Below, piece after piece: positions 40,522 to 49,061 of a DNA stretch of 64,000 nt. The DNA is taken from assembly GCA_947497475.1 (NCBI GenBank), contig CANMGS010000004.1:1-64000 (forward strand). The letters are read 5' to 3'. The notes beneath the pieces are model-generated. The model was not told where the DNA came from. It was given only the letters and a program-made list of their open reading frames with translations, and made no database searches. The first letter of the stretch is position 1, and each line of letters opens with the position of its first letter. This DNA is from an uncultured Amylibacter sp. GTDB lineage: Bacteria > Pseudomonadota > Alphaproteobacteria > Rhodobacterales > Rhodobacteraceae. The translations under genes and the position numbers were made by a program.

Positions 40522-41210
40522 TGCGACATTTTCTATGTTTATCTATAATTCTTGGCCTGTTGATAAGCTGTGGCTCTAAATCAGAAGACAGCAAAACAGA
40601 TACCATTCGTTCGACCTTAATCGCAGCTATAAAAGCACGAAGAGAGGCGAAAAAGGCTGATGGGCTTCCTAAACCGCCACCGCTCGTTTTGACACGTGCT
40701 AGCATTGCCCATATTGATAAACCCCTCATATTTATTGATGTACAAAAGCTAGGCTTTAAAAACCTATTCGCTTTGGTTGCCGAAAATGGTGAATACAGAA
40801 CCTACCTTAACAACGCTAAATTAAGTGTAACGCTGAATAATGGCCTCGTAACTGCGACCCGCGGGTTTGGAGTTGATCTATTATCCCAAGGAATTTCCAT
40901 TCCAACGAGTGATCTGTTTAATTTAACAAACTCTCCAAAGTTTTACACACGAACACAGCAACAACTCGCAAAAATCAAAGAAGTTGTAGAAATCTCTTAT
41001 GCTTGTACCCTCACCAGAGGTGAAATTGAAACGGTCACCATTGTTGAGCAGGAATATGAATTGGTAAAATTCACCGAACAATGCCGCAACCCAGAACGCG
41101 CATTTAAAAATACCTATTGGGTAGATGATGAAACCAAACAGATTTGGAAAAGCGCACAATCCGTTGGACAGCAGGCAGGCTTTTTTATCACTGAAGTATT
41201 GGTACCCTAA
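40521..41210 (+). CDS. YjbF/GfcB-family lipoprotein
   Basis: About 229 residues. Starts at the ATG overlapping the yjbH-like stop (TAATG). N-terminal lipoprotein signal LCLSIILGLLISC with the lipidated Cys followed by GS. The body matches the YjbF pattern: PLIFIDVQKLG, FALVAENGEYRTY and GLVTATRGFGVDLLS. YjbF and YjbH act together in exopolysaccharide production in enterobacteria; here they are the only two yjbEFGH members present and in reversed order. The 3' end overlaps the next gene by 1 nt. Confidence 0.78.
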   Translation: MRHFLCLSIILGLLISCGSKSEDSKTDTIRSTLIAAIKARREAKKADGLPKPPPLVLTRASIAHIDKPLIFIDVQKLGFKNLFALVAENGEYRTYLNNAKLSVTLNNGLVTATRGFGVDLLSQGISIPTSDLFNLTNSPKFYTRTQQQLAKIKEVVEISYACTLTRGEIETVTIVEQEYELVKFTEQCRNPERAFKNTYWVDDETKQIWKSAQSVGQQAGFFITEVLVP

Positions 41211-42100
41211 TGGACATACGGATTTATGTTGGTGCACATAGAACAGCAACACAACATCTTGCATCCGTACTTCTTGAAAACAAAGCCGCTTTAGATGCTG
41301 AAAATACTTTATATATTCACGATAACATACAAGCGTTGAAATTAATGAGTGACGCAACAGCAGCAATTTCAGAAGCTGGTGACGCAGAGACCATTCAGGA
41401 TAAGCTGCTAAATCAACTAACACAAAACAGAAATGTTGATCGCATATTACTAATTAACCCACACATTATGGGGCGTGTTAGCAAACCTTTTGGGGCTGAG
41501 TTTTTTTATCCACGTGCGCGGGGTTTAGCCAAACAATTACAAACTCTATTCACTGGGCATTCTTTACGTTTGTTCACAGCAATACGAAACCCAGCAACGT
41601 TCATTCCATCTTGCTATGCAGAAACGATCTTAAATGCGACTTTCTCTGATTTTAAAACCTTCTTAGGAGATATAGATCTAGGTAAACTAACATGGTCATC
41701 ATACTTACACCGCATTCAAGGGCGCGGGCAGCCAATCTCTTTGACGACATGGCGCTACGAAGACTATCCGTTTATATGGCGTGACGTAGCCCAAGCATTC
41801 ACTGGCTTATCAAATACCCAAGACTTCCCAAACAACACTAATGCTGTGAACAACGGGCTAAACTTAAAAGGGGCAATGCTGTTAAATTCTTATGCCGAAA
41901 AATTCCCAGATCAAACACGAGCTCAGCTTGAAAACACTCAAAAAGCATTCATGGAACGTTTCCCAAGTAATCAAAATACTCAAACACCAGAATGGTCGCC
42001 TGAAATCATAAAGTTTCTAACCGAAAACTATGAAGACGACTGGTATTACATAACGCGCATGGAAAATATAAAAGCAATCCAACAACGTGTTTTTACTTGA
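41210..42100 (+). CDS. Sulfotransferase-like P-loop protein
   Basis: 296 residues, start overlapping the preceding stop (TAATG). The N-terminus IRIYVGAHRTATQHLASVL resembles the PAPS 5'-phosphosulfate loop of sulfotransferases, and LRLFTAIRNPATFIPSCYAE resembles the 3'-phosphate-binding region (R-N-P and a following Ser). Remaining sequence is not distinctive. Coupled to YjbH/YjbF-like genes, it might sulfate a polysaccharide, but acceptor and activity are inferred. Overlaps the convergent galE end by 8 nt. Confidence 0.55.
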   Translation: MDIRIYVGAHRTATQHLASVLLENKAALDAENTLYIHDNIQALKLMSDATAAISEAGDAETIQDKLLNQLTQNRNVDRILLINPHIMGRVSKPFGAEFFYPRARGLAKQLQTLFTGHSLRLFTAIRNPATFIPSCYAETILNATFSDFKTFLGDIDLGKLTWSSYLHRIQGRGQPISLTTWRYEDYPFIWRDVAQAFTGLSNTQDFPNNTNAVNNGLNLKGAMLLNSYAEKFPDQTRAQLENTQKAFMERFPSNQNTQTPEWSPEIIKFLTENYEDDWYYITRMENIKAIQQRVFT

Positions 42101-43112
42101 TAGAATTATACCCTTTTGGATTGCGGCTCTGCCAATTCCATGCAGATTTACACATATCACTAAGATTACGTTCTGTTTTCCAACCCAATATCTTATCTGC
42201 TTTCGTAGGATCGGCGTAGAACTCTGCTATGTCCCCTGCGCGGCGCGCAACCACTTCATAGGGTATATCACGCCCTGAGGCGCTTTTAAACGCCTCCACA
42301 AGGTCCAAAACAGACGATCCCTGCCCTGAACCTACATTAATAGCCTCACAGCCACTATGCCCATCCGCAAACTGAATGGCAGCAGCGTGTGCCTTCGCTA
42401 GATCCACTACATGGATGTAGTCCCGAACCCCTGTACCGTCATGTGTTTCGTAATCGCCACCAAAAACACTTAGTTTTTCACGGCGACCTACGGCTACTTG
42501 CGATACAAATGGCATTAAGTTGTTTGGGATATCATTTGGGTCTTCACCAATCTCCCCACTTTCATGCGCACCAACAGGATTGAAGTAACGTAATAGTACA
42601 GCTGTGTTTTTGACATTTGAGGCGCACCAATCTTTTAAGATAAGTTCGACCATATATTTCGTCATTCCATATGGGTTTGTCGGCGCCAAAGGATGATGTT
42701 CATCATAAGGTAGATAATGCGGTTCTCCGTAAACCGTAGCAGAGGAGGAAAAGACGATACGCTTACATCCAGCTGCTTCCATACCCTCTAGCAGCGCCAA
42801 TGTACCATCCACATTGTTTCGATAATACATCAACGGTTTTTCTGTAGACTCACCTACAGCTTTTTTACCAGCAAAATGCACCACAACATCTGGTTTAAAA
42901 TCAATCAAGCTTTGCTGGATTTTAGCGCGATCCAAAACATCACCTTCAACTGTATCAAAACTACGATTTGTAAGTTTTGCGACACGTTTCAATGCTTCTG
43001 GTTCACTGTTCGAAAAATCGTCATAGACGCAAACTTGATGGTCTTGTGACAAGACTTCCAATAATGTGTGACTGCCAATGTATCCTGCCCCACCTGTTAA
43101 AAAAACACGCAT
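42093..43112 (-). CDS. galE: UDP-glucose 4-epimerase
   Basis: Interconverts UDP-glucose and UDP-galactose. 339 residues, full length. NAD-binding TGGAGYIGSHT, catalytic YGMTKYMVE (YxxxK) and FSSSATVYGEPHYLPYDE as in GalE, plus the C-terminal YADPTKADKILGWK. Third gene of a minus-strand operon with two glycosyltransferases (15-nt gap), likely supplying UDP-Gal for their product. Confidence 0.93.
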   Translation of the reverse strand: MRVFLTGGAGYIGSHTLLEVLSQDHQVCVYDDFSNSEPEALKRVAKLTNRSFDTVEGDVLDRAKIQQSLIDFKPDVVVHFAGKKAVGESTEKPLMYYRNNVDGTLALLEGMEAAGCKRIVFSSSATVYGEPHYLPYDEHHPLAPTNPYGMTKYMVELILKDWCASNVKNTAVLLRYFNPVGAHESGEIGEDPNDIPNNLMPFVSQVAVGRREKLSVFGGDYETHDGTGVRDYIHVVDLAKAHAAAIQFADGHSGCEAINVGSGQGSSVLDLVEAFKSASGRDIPYEVVARRAGDIAEFYADPTKADKILGWKTERNLSDMCKSAWNWQSRNPKGYNSIK

Positions 43113-43127
43113 TATTCTGATCTTTCC

Positions 43128-44204
43128 CTACGATGATTTCTTGTTTTTAAGCGCATCTTTTTGCGCCTTCACCATTTGTCGCCCACGGATCAAAAGTTGG
43201 CCCAAACCCATTGCTATACGTGGATGTAAATCTGTTCTCGTTAAGCTGACAATACGCGTAAACAAACGAATTCCATCTGTATCTTGCAAAACGCTTTCAG
43301 CACTTTTCTTATGCCAATCCAAACCCGCTTGATGCAATTCACTAATTTCTGCATCTGTCATCCACTCATCAATCAGCGTCTGCGTTTCACCTGACATACG
43401 TTGGATACTCACATCCTCAACCTGATTGAAATTACGATCTACCCAATAATTAAGATCAATAAGTTTATCAGAACGATTAGGCAAACCGCGCAATGTTTTT
43501 GCCAAAAAAGCCTTAGCCGATTTTACTGAATAGTGGTTGATACAAGCCAAATCAATTCCACCTACAGGGCCATATGTGAAAGCGGCATTGTCAATATATT
43601 GGTCACTCAATGGTTGACCAGAACCATTCACCCAGCGGATTTTAGATTTGTCTTTTTCCACGCGCTTTTTAGGACGATGAACACCAAGTTTTTCATATGA
43701 GCCATCGTTTTTGAAAAGCGTTTTAAACATAGATCCCGTTAATGGCGCATAACATGGGAAACGCGCACATTTCGTGAATTGTTCAATCATAAGATCATCT
43801 TCGATCTCAATACGCCCATTGTTTCCAAAATTCTGCCACATCAATGCAAAAGCGGTTGCATCAGGTACTGCCGCCAACAAATCATCCAGGTGTCCGCCAC
43901 CAGTTTTAACGTTCACAAACTCATCAACATCTGCAAACAGAATCCAATCAGCCTGCTCTTTCATCGGGTGCTTGTCTGCTCGTTTTAACGCAGTCCACTG
44001 CACCCCTGCTTTTGTAATTTTATCATTACGCACATGGGTAATCACACCCATTGAATCCAGTTTGTCCAAAAGCACATCCGTACCATCATCACAATCATTG
44101 GAATAAATCAAAAAGCCATCAACACCAATCGCACGGTGGTATGCAATCCATTCTAAAATATAAGGCGCCTCGTTCCGCATAGATGTAATCATCAAATACT
44201 TCAT
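43128..44204 (-). CDS. GT2-type glycosyltransferase (Glyco_tranf_2_4-like)
   Basis: 358 residues. Starts LMITSMRNEAPYILEWIAYH, then GVDGFLIYSNDCDDGTDVLL, and the DxD-like ADWILFADVDEFVNV, the pattern of Glyco_tranf_2_4/GT92-like enzymes acting on cell-surface glycans. A basic C-terminal tail may be membrane-proximal. Strongly resembles the C-terminal half of the upstream gene product (shared RNNG/KNDG, YGVHRP or LGVHRP, WVNGSG and NHYS/NHYA motifs), so the two are paralogues by local duplication. 3-nt gap to that gene. Confidence 0.82.
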   Translation of the reverse strand: MKYLMITSMRNEAPYILEWIAYHRAIGVDGFLIYSNDCDDGTDVLLDKLDSMGVITHVRNDKITKAGVQWTALKRADKHPMKEQADWILFADVDEFVNVKTGGGHLDDLLAAVPDATAFALMWQNFGNNGRIEIEDDLMIEQFTKCARFPCYAPLTGSMFKTLFKNDGSYEKLGVHRPKKRVEKDKSKIRWVNGSGQPLSDQYIDNAAFTYGPVGGIDLACINHYSVKSAKAFLAKTLRGLPNRSDKLIDLNYWVDRNFNQVEDVSIQRMSGETQTLIDEWMTDAEISELHQAGLDWHKKSAESVLQDTDGIRLFTRIVSLTRTDLHPRIAMGLGQLLIRGRQMVKAQKDALKNKKSS

Positions 44205-44207
44205 AGC

Positions 44208-46490
44208 TTACAATTCCACATCATCTAAAAGCGGTAAATCATCTGGTATTGTTTCTGGCCCACCAAGGAAAATTGCACTGCCGAAGTGTACATGTAAACG
44301 CGAAAGCTTAATCATCCGTTCTGACTTCAGCGTTTCATACATTTCCATATAATCAGGGCGCTCTTTAAGTTCATCAATGCGCTTGCGATGCGCCTCGACA
44401 CATTTCGCATGTTGCTCTGCAATATCTTGATCGGCCATTAGCTGATCAAACTTTTCTTTCGCACGCGGCACATGTTTTAAAATTGAATCATCAGTTTCCG
44501 CATTATTATTCATACGGAACCAGTAAGCCATGCCTTGGTCACGATCCACATGGTTCACACGCCCCCTGTCCCGCTTTACCAAAAATGATTCACAAGACCG
44601 AAGCGCATAATGATTAAGCGTTACCAGATCATAACCATATGTCCGTGTTGAACTGCGCCAACCTGTGCGTAAAATATTATCAGGCATTTTAACACCAGAT
44701 CCATTCACCCAATGGATTTGATCCATCAACTCTGGCTGTAATCCTACGGGGCGATGCACACCGTATTTTTTATAAATACCATTGTTGCGAAACATGGTCT
44801 TAAATCCCCAAGCTTGGTGGGGTTTTCTGCAAATCTCTGGCGCGCACCGAAAGAATTGTTCGGTGATGAATTTATTCTCAAACAAATCAACTTCGGCATT
44901 TCCAAACAACCGCCATGTCATAGAAATTACATTTGCATCAGGGGCCGCTTTAAACAAATCGTGCAATGTCCCATCACCGACATGAATATTGATATATTCA
45001 TCTACATCCATACACATTACCCAATCAGCGGCTTGTGCCGTAGGTGTAGATTGTGCTGCCAGATATGCGGCATGCTGTGGCTTTTGCCCTGTCTCACGAT
45101 ATGGGTTTTCACGATGCTCAACAATGCCTTTACGATCCAGCAAATCAAACATCGTGTCGGTACCATCAGTACAATCATTTGTGTAAACAATGAAATCCGT
45201 CACACCAATCGACATATGATAGGCTAGCCATTCCAACATAAATGGCCCTTCGTTTTTCATCGTAGTAACAATAACAATCTTATCGTTTTTAACGCCTTCG
45301 TTCAGATTCTTAACAACTGCAGGCGGGCGTTTTGTTTCGTGATCGTAATACTGTTCCATCAATGCACATAATGGTTCTGATACAACCAAAGACGACTTAG
45401 GCACCAATTGCCCAATCTTTAAATTAGGGTATCGCACACCCACACATCGCCAATACCCAAACTCTAAACTGATTGGGTCAGGCTCAACTTGTGATGCCCG
45501 AAATGGCCGCAATGCAGGATCCTTTTCCATAAACTTGCGTCCAATAACCCAAACATTGCTACTGCCTCGGCCATCGAAGCTGGTACAGGTATGATCTGCA
45601 AATTGTGGCTCTTTGGGTTTGCGGTACGACCACGGATAGACAAGCGTTCCTATAAACTTCAAATAGCTATCACTAGCATCAGCAGCATCGAAAACAGTTT
45701 GCCCTGCCGCATTAAGTTTTAACAAATCGCATTGCCCAATATATGCCACAGCACGCGATCGGTCGAATGCGCGCCGACGTACAATATCCAGTACCCCTAG
45801 CTCAAATAATGCAGATTCGTATGGTTCTGGGACAGGCGGGTCCAACAAAGCTTTTCCGGGGCCATCAGGGGTCGTATGTCGATCATAGATACTCGGTTGC
45901 GTTGGATGACCAAGTGGCAAGTTACTATATAATAAAGCGAACGTTTTTAGCCCAGATTGCTTTTCAGCAATTTTCATAAAACGGTTAGCAGAAGATTGTC
46001 CTGGCCATTTTTTCGAACCGCGGCGCAATAAAACAACTGCTTCCAAATCATGTGCTTCGCAGTGATAGCTTAGCCAATCTCTGAACCTGTCAGGGTTAGG
46101 ATCAACCTCTGATAAAAAGATCGTATTCAAGCCCTCAAAATGATCAATTAATGATGGTTGAACATGTAGTTTGATAGCTTTGCCTTCAAGCTCGACAACT
46201 ATCTTTTGAACTGTATTTACATCTTTACAGTTTAATACGACCGCCAAACCTCTAGGAACTGGCCTATATGTTTGAACCGTTAATATTTCTCCAGCTTCTT
46301 TGAAAACCAAACGTTCGTGGAAGTTATCCAATAGAACACGGCTGGAAATATACACATGTAAGCATCCATCAATAGGAACAATATCAAGTATAAAGGGCGT
46401 GTCTTTAGCAACTTCAAAGCCAACTAGTTTTTCCCACGCTTTGGGAAACAGTCCGCCAGATAAGCGCTGATAATACGTTTTCGCTGCCAT
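44208..46490 (-). CDS. Large two-domain glycosyltransferase
   Basis: About 760 residues. The C-terminal half (about 400-700) is a Glyco_tranf_2_4-type domain: KIVIVTTMKNEGPFMLEWLA, TNDCTDGTD, ADWVMCMDVDEYINI, YGVHRP, WVNGSG. The N-terminal half has a second, divergent module with NTIFLSEVDPNPDRFRDWL, AVVLLRRG and YIGQCDLLKL, perhaps a degenerate GT-A domain. The longer TTG start at 46499 is possible; the ATG at 46490 is preferred. Likely builds or decorates surface polysaccharide; sugar specificity unknown. First gene of an operon with the 358-residue paralogue and galE. Confidence 0.75.
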   Translation of the reverse strand: MAAKTYYQRLSGGLFPKAWEKLVGFEVAKDTPFILDIVPIDGCLHVYISSRVLLDNFHERLVFKEAGEILTVQTYRPVPRGLAVVLNCKDVNTVQKIVVELEGKAIKLHVQPSLIDHFEGLNTIFLSEVDPNPDRFRDWLSYHCEAHDLEAVVLLRRGSKKWPGQSSANRFMKIAEKQSGLKTFALLYSNLPLGHPTQPSIYDRHTTPDGPGKALLDPPVPEPYESALFELGVLDIVRRRAFDRSRAVAYIGQCDLLKLNAAGQTVFDAADASDSYLKFIGTLVYPWSYRKPKEPQFADHTCTSFDGRGSSNVWVIGRKFMEKDPALRPFRASQVEPDPISLEFGYWRCVGVRYPNLKIGQLVPKSSLVVSEPLCALMEQYYDHETKRPPAVVKNLNEGVKNDKIVIVTTMKNEGPFMLEWLAYHMSIGVTDFIVYTNDCTDGTDTMFDLLDRKGIVEHRENPYRETGQKPQHAAYLAAQSTPTAQAADWVMCMDVDEYINIHVGDGTLHDLFKAAPDANVISMTWRLFGNAEVDLFENKFITEQFFRCAPEICRKPHQAWGFKTMFRNNGIYKKYGVHRPVGLQPELMDQIHWVNGSGVKMPDNILRTGWRSSTRTYGYDLVTLNHYALRSCESFLVKRDRGRVNHVDRDQGMAYWFRMNNNAETDDSILKHVPRAKEKFDQLMADQDIAEQHAKCVEAHRKRIDELKERPDYMEMYETLKSERMIKLSRLHVHFGSAIFLGGPETIPDDLPLLDDVEL

Positions 46491-46559
46491 TATACTCAAA
46501 AGACCTGTTTTCTATTTTTTATTTAGCCTAACGGATTTCATTTTCATCAGCCAGTTGTT

Positions 46560-47255
46560 TCATACATTAACACGAATAGTTCTGATTGTAGGGTCAACGT
46601 GATTAACAGCCCGCAGTATTTCACTTAGTAAATGCGTTTCAACATACGTCGCATGAAATTTTGTTGGGGCCATTAATGTTAAACATCCACCATCCCTGCC
46701 CGCTTCCTGTAATTGCTGGAGCCAAGCAACATACGTTGTACTGTCTTGGTCATACATAAATACAGACGCAGATGACCAAATAGAACCATCATCATTTGGT
46801 CGGATTTGCTTAGCTGTTGAAAAGGGTACGATATTCGTTTTATGCACGTTTTGTGCTGTAGGAGCTATTATTTCAGTTAGACGAAGAACAAAATCTGGGC
46901 CTATTTTCTCCCATTCGCCTTGTGTTTCTTTCAAGACAATATCCAGATTAATTCGATAAAGAGTAACTCGCCCGCGGGCCCCTGCCCTTTTAACCTCTAA
47001 CCAGCCTTTGGACTTTAGTTTTGCAAGTTCACGTTTGACCGTTCTTTCATCTACAGACCACAGCTTAGCAATTTCTTTTTGGCCCATACTCAATTCATCG
47101 CGCTGCCAATTGTATCTGGTTGTGATCAGCGACATTAAACGCAAAATAAGCTTTTGCGTGTGCTTCTCCCGCGCCAAAGCATAGGTCATTAACGCAGAAA
47201 GAATATCATATTTCTTTGTCGCAGCATCACGCCCGACGGCTTTGCTTGCCAACAT
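46560..47255 (-). CDS. DnaA-like plasmid replication initiator
   Basis: 231 residues. Residues 16-105 form a winged-helix region (QKEIAKLWSVDERTVKRELA, then a Lys/Arg-rich wing GRVTLYRINLD). Residues 160-231 resemble the DnaA N-terminal domain: TTYVAWLQQLQ, CLTLMAPTKFHATYVETHLL and IRTIRVNV, matching the DnaA pattern of W-L, L-x-AP-x-xF and a final strand. There is no AAA+ ATPase domain, so it is not chromosomal DnaA. The divergent parAB beside it makes this the DnaA-like replicon type known from Rhodobacterales plasmids. SD AGGAAGG sits upstream of the ATG. It probably binds the adjacent dyad/iteron region. Confidence 0.8.
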   Translation of the reverse strand: MLASKAVGRDAATKKYDILSALMTYALAREKHTQKLILRLMSLITTRYNWQRDELSMGQKEIAKLWSVDERTVKRELAKLKSKGWLEVKRAGARGRVTLYRINLDIVLKETQGEWEKIGPDFVLRLTEIIAPTAQNVHKTNIVPFSTAKQIRPNDDGSIWSSASVFMYDQDSTTYVAWLQQLQEAGRDGGCLTLMAPTKFHATYVETHLLSEILRAVNHVDPTIRTIRVNV

Positions 47256-47478
47256 TGGGCCGTTCCTTCCTGTAATGATCCAATTATGGATCGTCGCCTA
47301 TCCCGACTCGTTTACGGTCAGGTTATACTGCCTTTATACTGTGAAACGCCATTAACTCAACGCAATTCCTGAATATTTAGGTATTTGCGTCCAGTTATCC
47401 GATTCTGTCAAGAACTCTGTTATTTTAAGCGAAGCTGAATCTAATTAATAAAATTAAATATAGGTAAATATTGGTAAA

Positions 47479-47522
47479 GGGTGACGTTATGTGTGTCCCC
47501 TTATTCTAGTATAATGTCACCC
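47479..47522. repeat. Inverted repeat in the rep/par intergenic region
   Basis: GGGTGACGTTAT (47479-47490) and ATAATGTCACCC (47511-47522), 11 of 12 bases paired, 20-nt spacer. Candidate initiator-binding dyad or hairpin. Confidence 0.55.
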
Positions 47523-47649
47523 TATTTGTAGTTGCACCTTAACTTGTGTCCCCCAATATAGAGTTGGTAAAACGATTTTTTTGTCTGACCTATCTAAGTA
47601 GAGTTTGCGAATCGCTCCCCAAGCTTATCCCTTTTATTTCCTACTATAA

Positions 47650-47663
47650 TTCCCCGTGGGGAA
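47650..47663. other. parS-like palindrome 1
   Basis: TTCCCCGTGGGGAA: perfect 6-bp arms with a GT centre, 90 bp upstream of parA. One of four copies in 2.35 kb. Confidence 0.7.
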
Positions 47664-47753
47664 GATTTATAATTATACAATATTACCTTTTGCTTTTTTT
47701 GCAAATAAGACGTAATTAGCAATTATAAAAGAATTTACGTCCAGAGGCACATT

Positions 47754-49061
47754 ATGTTCGACCACAAAGACCTTCATCATTTGCATGAGCAATCTCTGAA
47801 AATGCAGAGTTGGATCAGGCAGCAGACATTTAGTCCCGAAATGGAAAAGACTTTGCGCAGATTCTCTAGTTGGGAGGTGTCGGAGCTTATCCTAAAGGTG
47901 AATCAATCGACTTTTAGAGGGCGCTTAGCAGCGGATCCTTCATTGCCTGACGGTGAAGTAGAAGAGGATGGGCGTCAACGTTGGTATTCACTTGAAGAGA
48001 TTAACGAGTTGCGCCGCAAGATGAAGGTGAATCGCAAAACTTTAATGCCGCCTCGCCCCGCTGGAAAACGTGCATTTCGCGCTGCAATCGCTAATTTTAA
48101 AGGTGGTGCTGGTAAATCAACAGTTGCGTTGCATTTCGCACATGCGGCGGCACTTGATGGTTATCGTGTGTTGGTGGTTGATTTTGATCCACAAGCGACG
48201 TTGTCACACAGTATGGGTTTGCATGATGTTGCTGAAGACCACACCGTTTGGGGAATTATGGCGCGCGATCTGATTAAAGAAACAGACCGTATGAATTCCA
48301 GCTCAGTTGCAGCAGCAAGTGGCACCTCCCTGCCCCAACGCAAGCTGCCGGCTTCTATTCGAGATATGGGATTGGATGAGTTGCGTGTTAATGATTTTAT
48401 CAAACCAACTGCATGGCCGACGATTGATATTGTGCCCTCATGTGCAAACGCAGCCTTTGTCGAGTTCGCATCGGCTCAGTATCGCCATCTAAACCCTGAA
48501 TGGTCATTCTTTGCTGCTGTGAGCCGTTATTTGGACGCTATCCCTGACGATGCTTATGATCTGATCATTTTTGATTGTCCGCCTGCGATTGGCTACCAGT
48601 CTATGAACGCAGTCTTTGCGGCTGATATGTTGTATATTCCGTCAGGCACTGCCTATTGGGAGTATGACAGTACAACCAGTTTTATTGGTCAGCTATCAGA
48701 AGCCTTGGAGGATTTATCCATCGGTTTTGATGGAACCTTCCCCGCGGGGAATATGACATTGCCTAAGGCTTTCACAGATGTCCGCTTCCTATTAACGCGC
48801 TTTGAGCCAGGCAATGAGTTGCACCAAGCCATGTACAGTGCGTTCCAGAAAGTATTTGGTGACCGTTTGGCTGTACACCCAATAGAGATGACCCGTGCTG
48901 TGGAGCAATCGGGGCGCTTCCTGAGTTCGGTTTACGAAATAGATTACCGCGATATGACCCGTGAAACATGGCGCCGTGCGCGCGCTACATTTGATCGAGG
49001 GTACGAGGAGTTCAAAGCCTCTATCGTCGAATCGTGGGACAAGTTGGAGGATAGATCATGA
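47754..49061 (+). CDS. parA: Partition ATPase ParA
   Basis: 435 residues. The N-terminal about 110 residues include a MerR-like helix-turn-helix (RWYSLEEINELRRKMKVNRK), as in large plasmid/RepA-type ParA proteins that autorepress. Deviant Walker A KGGAGKST at 116-123, DFDPQATLS at 143-151, and Walker B-type DLIIFDCPP. Drives segregation of the replicon together with ParB and parS. SD AGAGG lies 6 nt before ATG; a GACGTAA/TTACGTC dyad lies just upstream and may be its operator. parB follows with a 4-nt overlap. A parS-like palindrome lies inside this gene. Confidence 0.92.
   Translation: MFDHKDLHHLHEQSLKMQSWIRQQTFSPEMEKTLRRFSSWEVSELILKVNQSTFRGRLAADPSLPDGEVEEDGRQRWYSLEEINELRRKMKVNRKTLMPPRPAGKRAFRAAIANFKGGAGKSTVALHFAHAAALDGYRVLVVDFDPQATLSHSMGLHDVAEDHTVWGIMARDLIKETDRMNSSSVAAASGTSLPQRKLPASIRDMGLDELRVNDFIKPTAWPTIDIVPSCANAAFVEFASAQYRHLNPEWSFFAAVSRYLDAIPDDAYDLIIFDCPPAIGYQSMNAVFAADMLYIPSGTAYWEYDSTTSFIGQLSEALEDLSIGFDGTFPAGNMTLPKAFTDVRFLLTRFEPGNELHQAMYSAFQKVFGDRLAVHPIEMTRAVEQSGRFLSSVYEIDYRDMTRETWRRARATFDRGYEEFKASIVESWDKLEDRS
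48738..48751. other. parS-like palindrome 2 (inside parA)
   Basis: TTCCCCGCGGGGAA, perfect 14-bp palindrome within the parA coding sequence (encoding part of GTFPAGNM). Confidence 0.7.

Larger units (their letters stand above)
47256..47753. other. Putative replication origin and divergent rep/parA control region
   Basis: 498 bp without a gene. It holds, in order: a dyad GATCCA-ATTA-TGGATC (47277-47292); direct repeats TTATACTG at 47323 and 47334 (11-bp period); a nested imperfect dyad ACGCAA...TTGCGT (47360-47390) around CCTGAATATTTAGG; an AT-rich stretch (about 47430-47478) with two GGTAAA at 10-bp spacing; a dyad GGGTGACGTTAT / ATAATGTCACCC (47479-47522, 11 of 12 paired); TGTGTCCCC repeats at 47492 and 47545; a parS-like palindrome (47650-47663); and GACGTAA / TTACGTC (47709-47741) next to the parA start. 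Clear consensus DnaA boxes (TTATNCACA) were not found. Confidence 0.6.

Noticed and set aside
47394-47402. DnaA box in the putative origin
   Set aside because: TTATCCGAT differs from TTATNCACA at key positions; no better match was seen.
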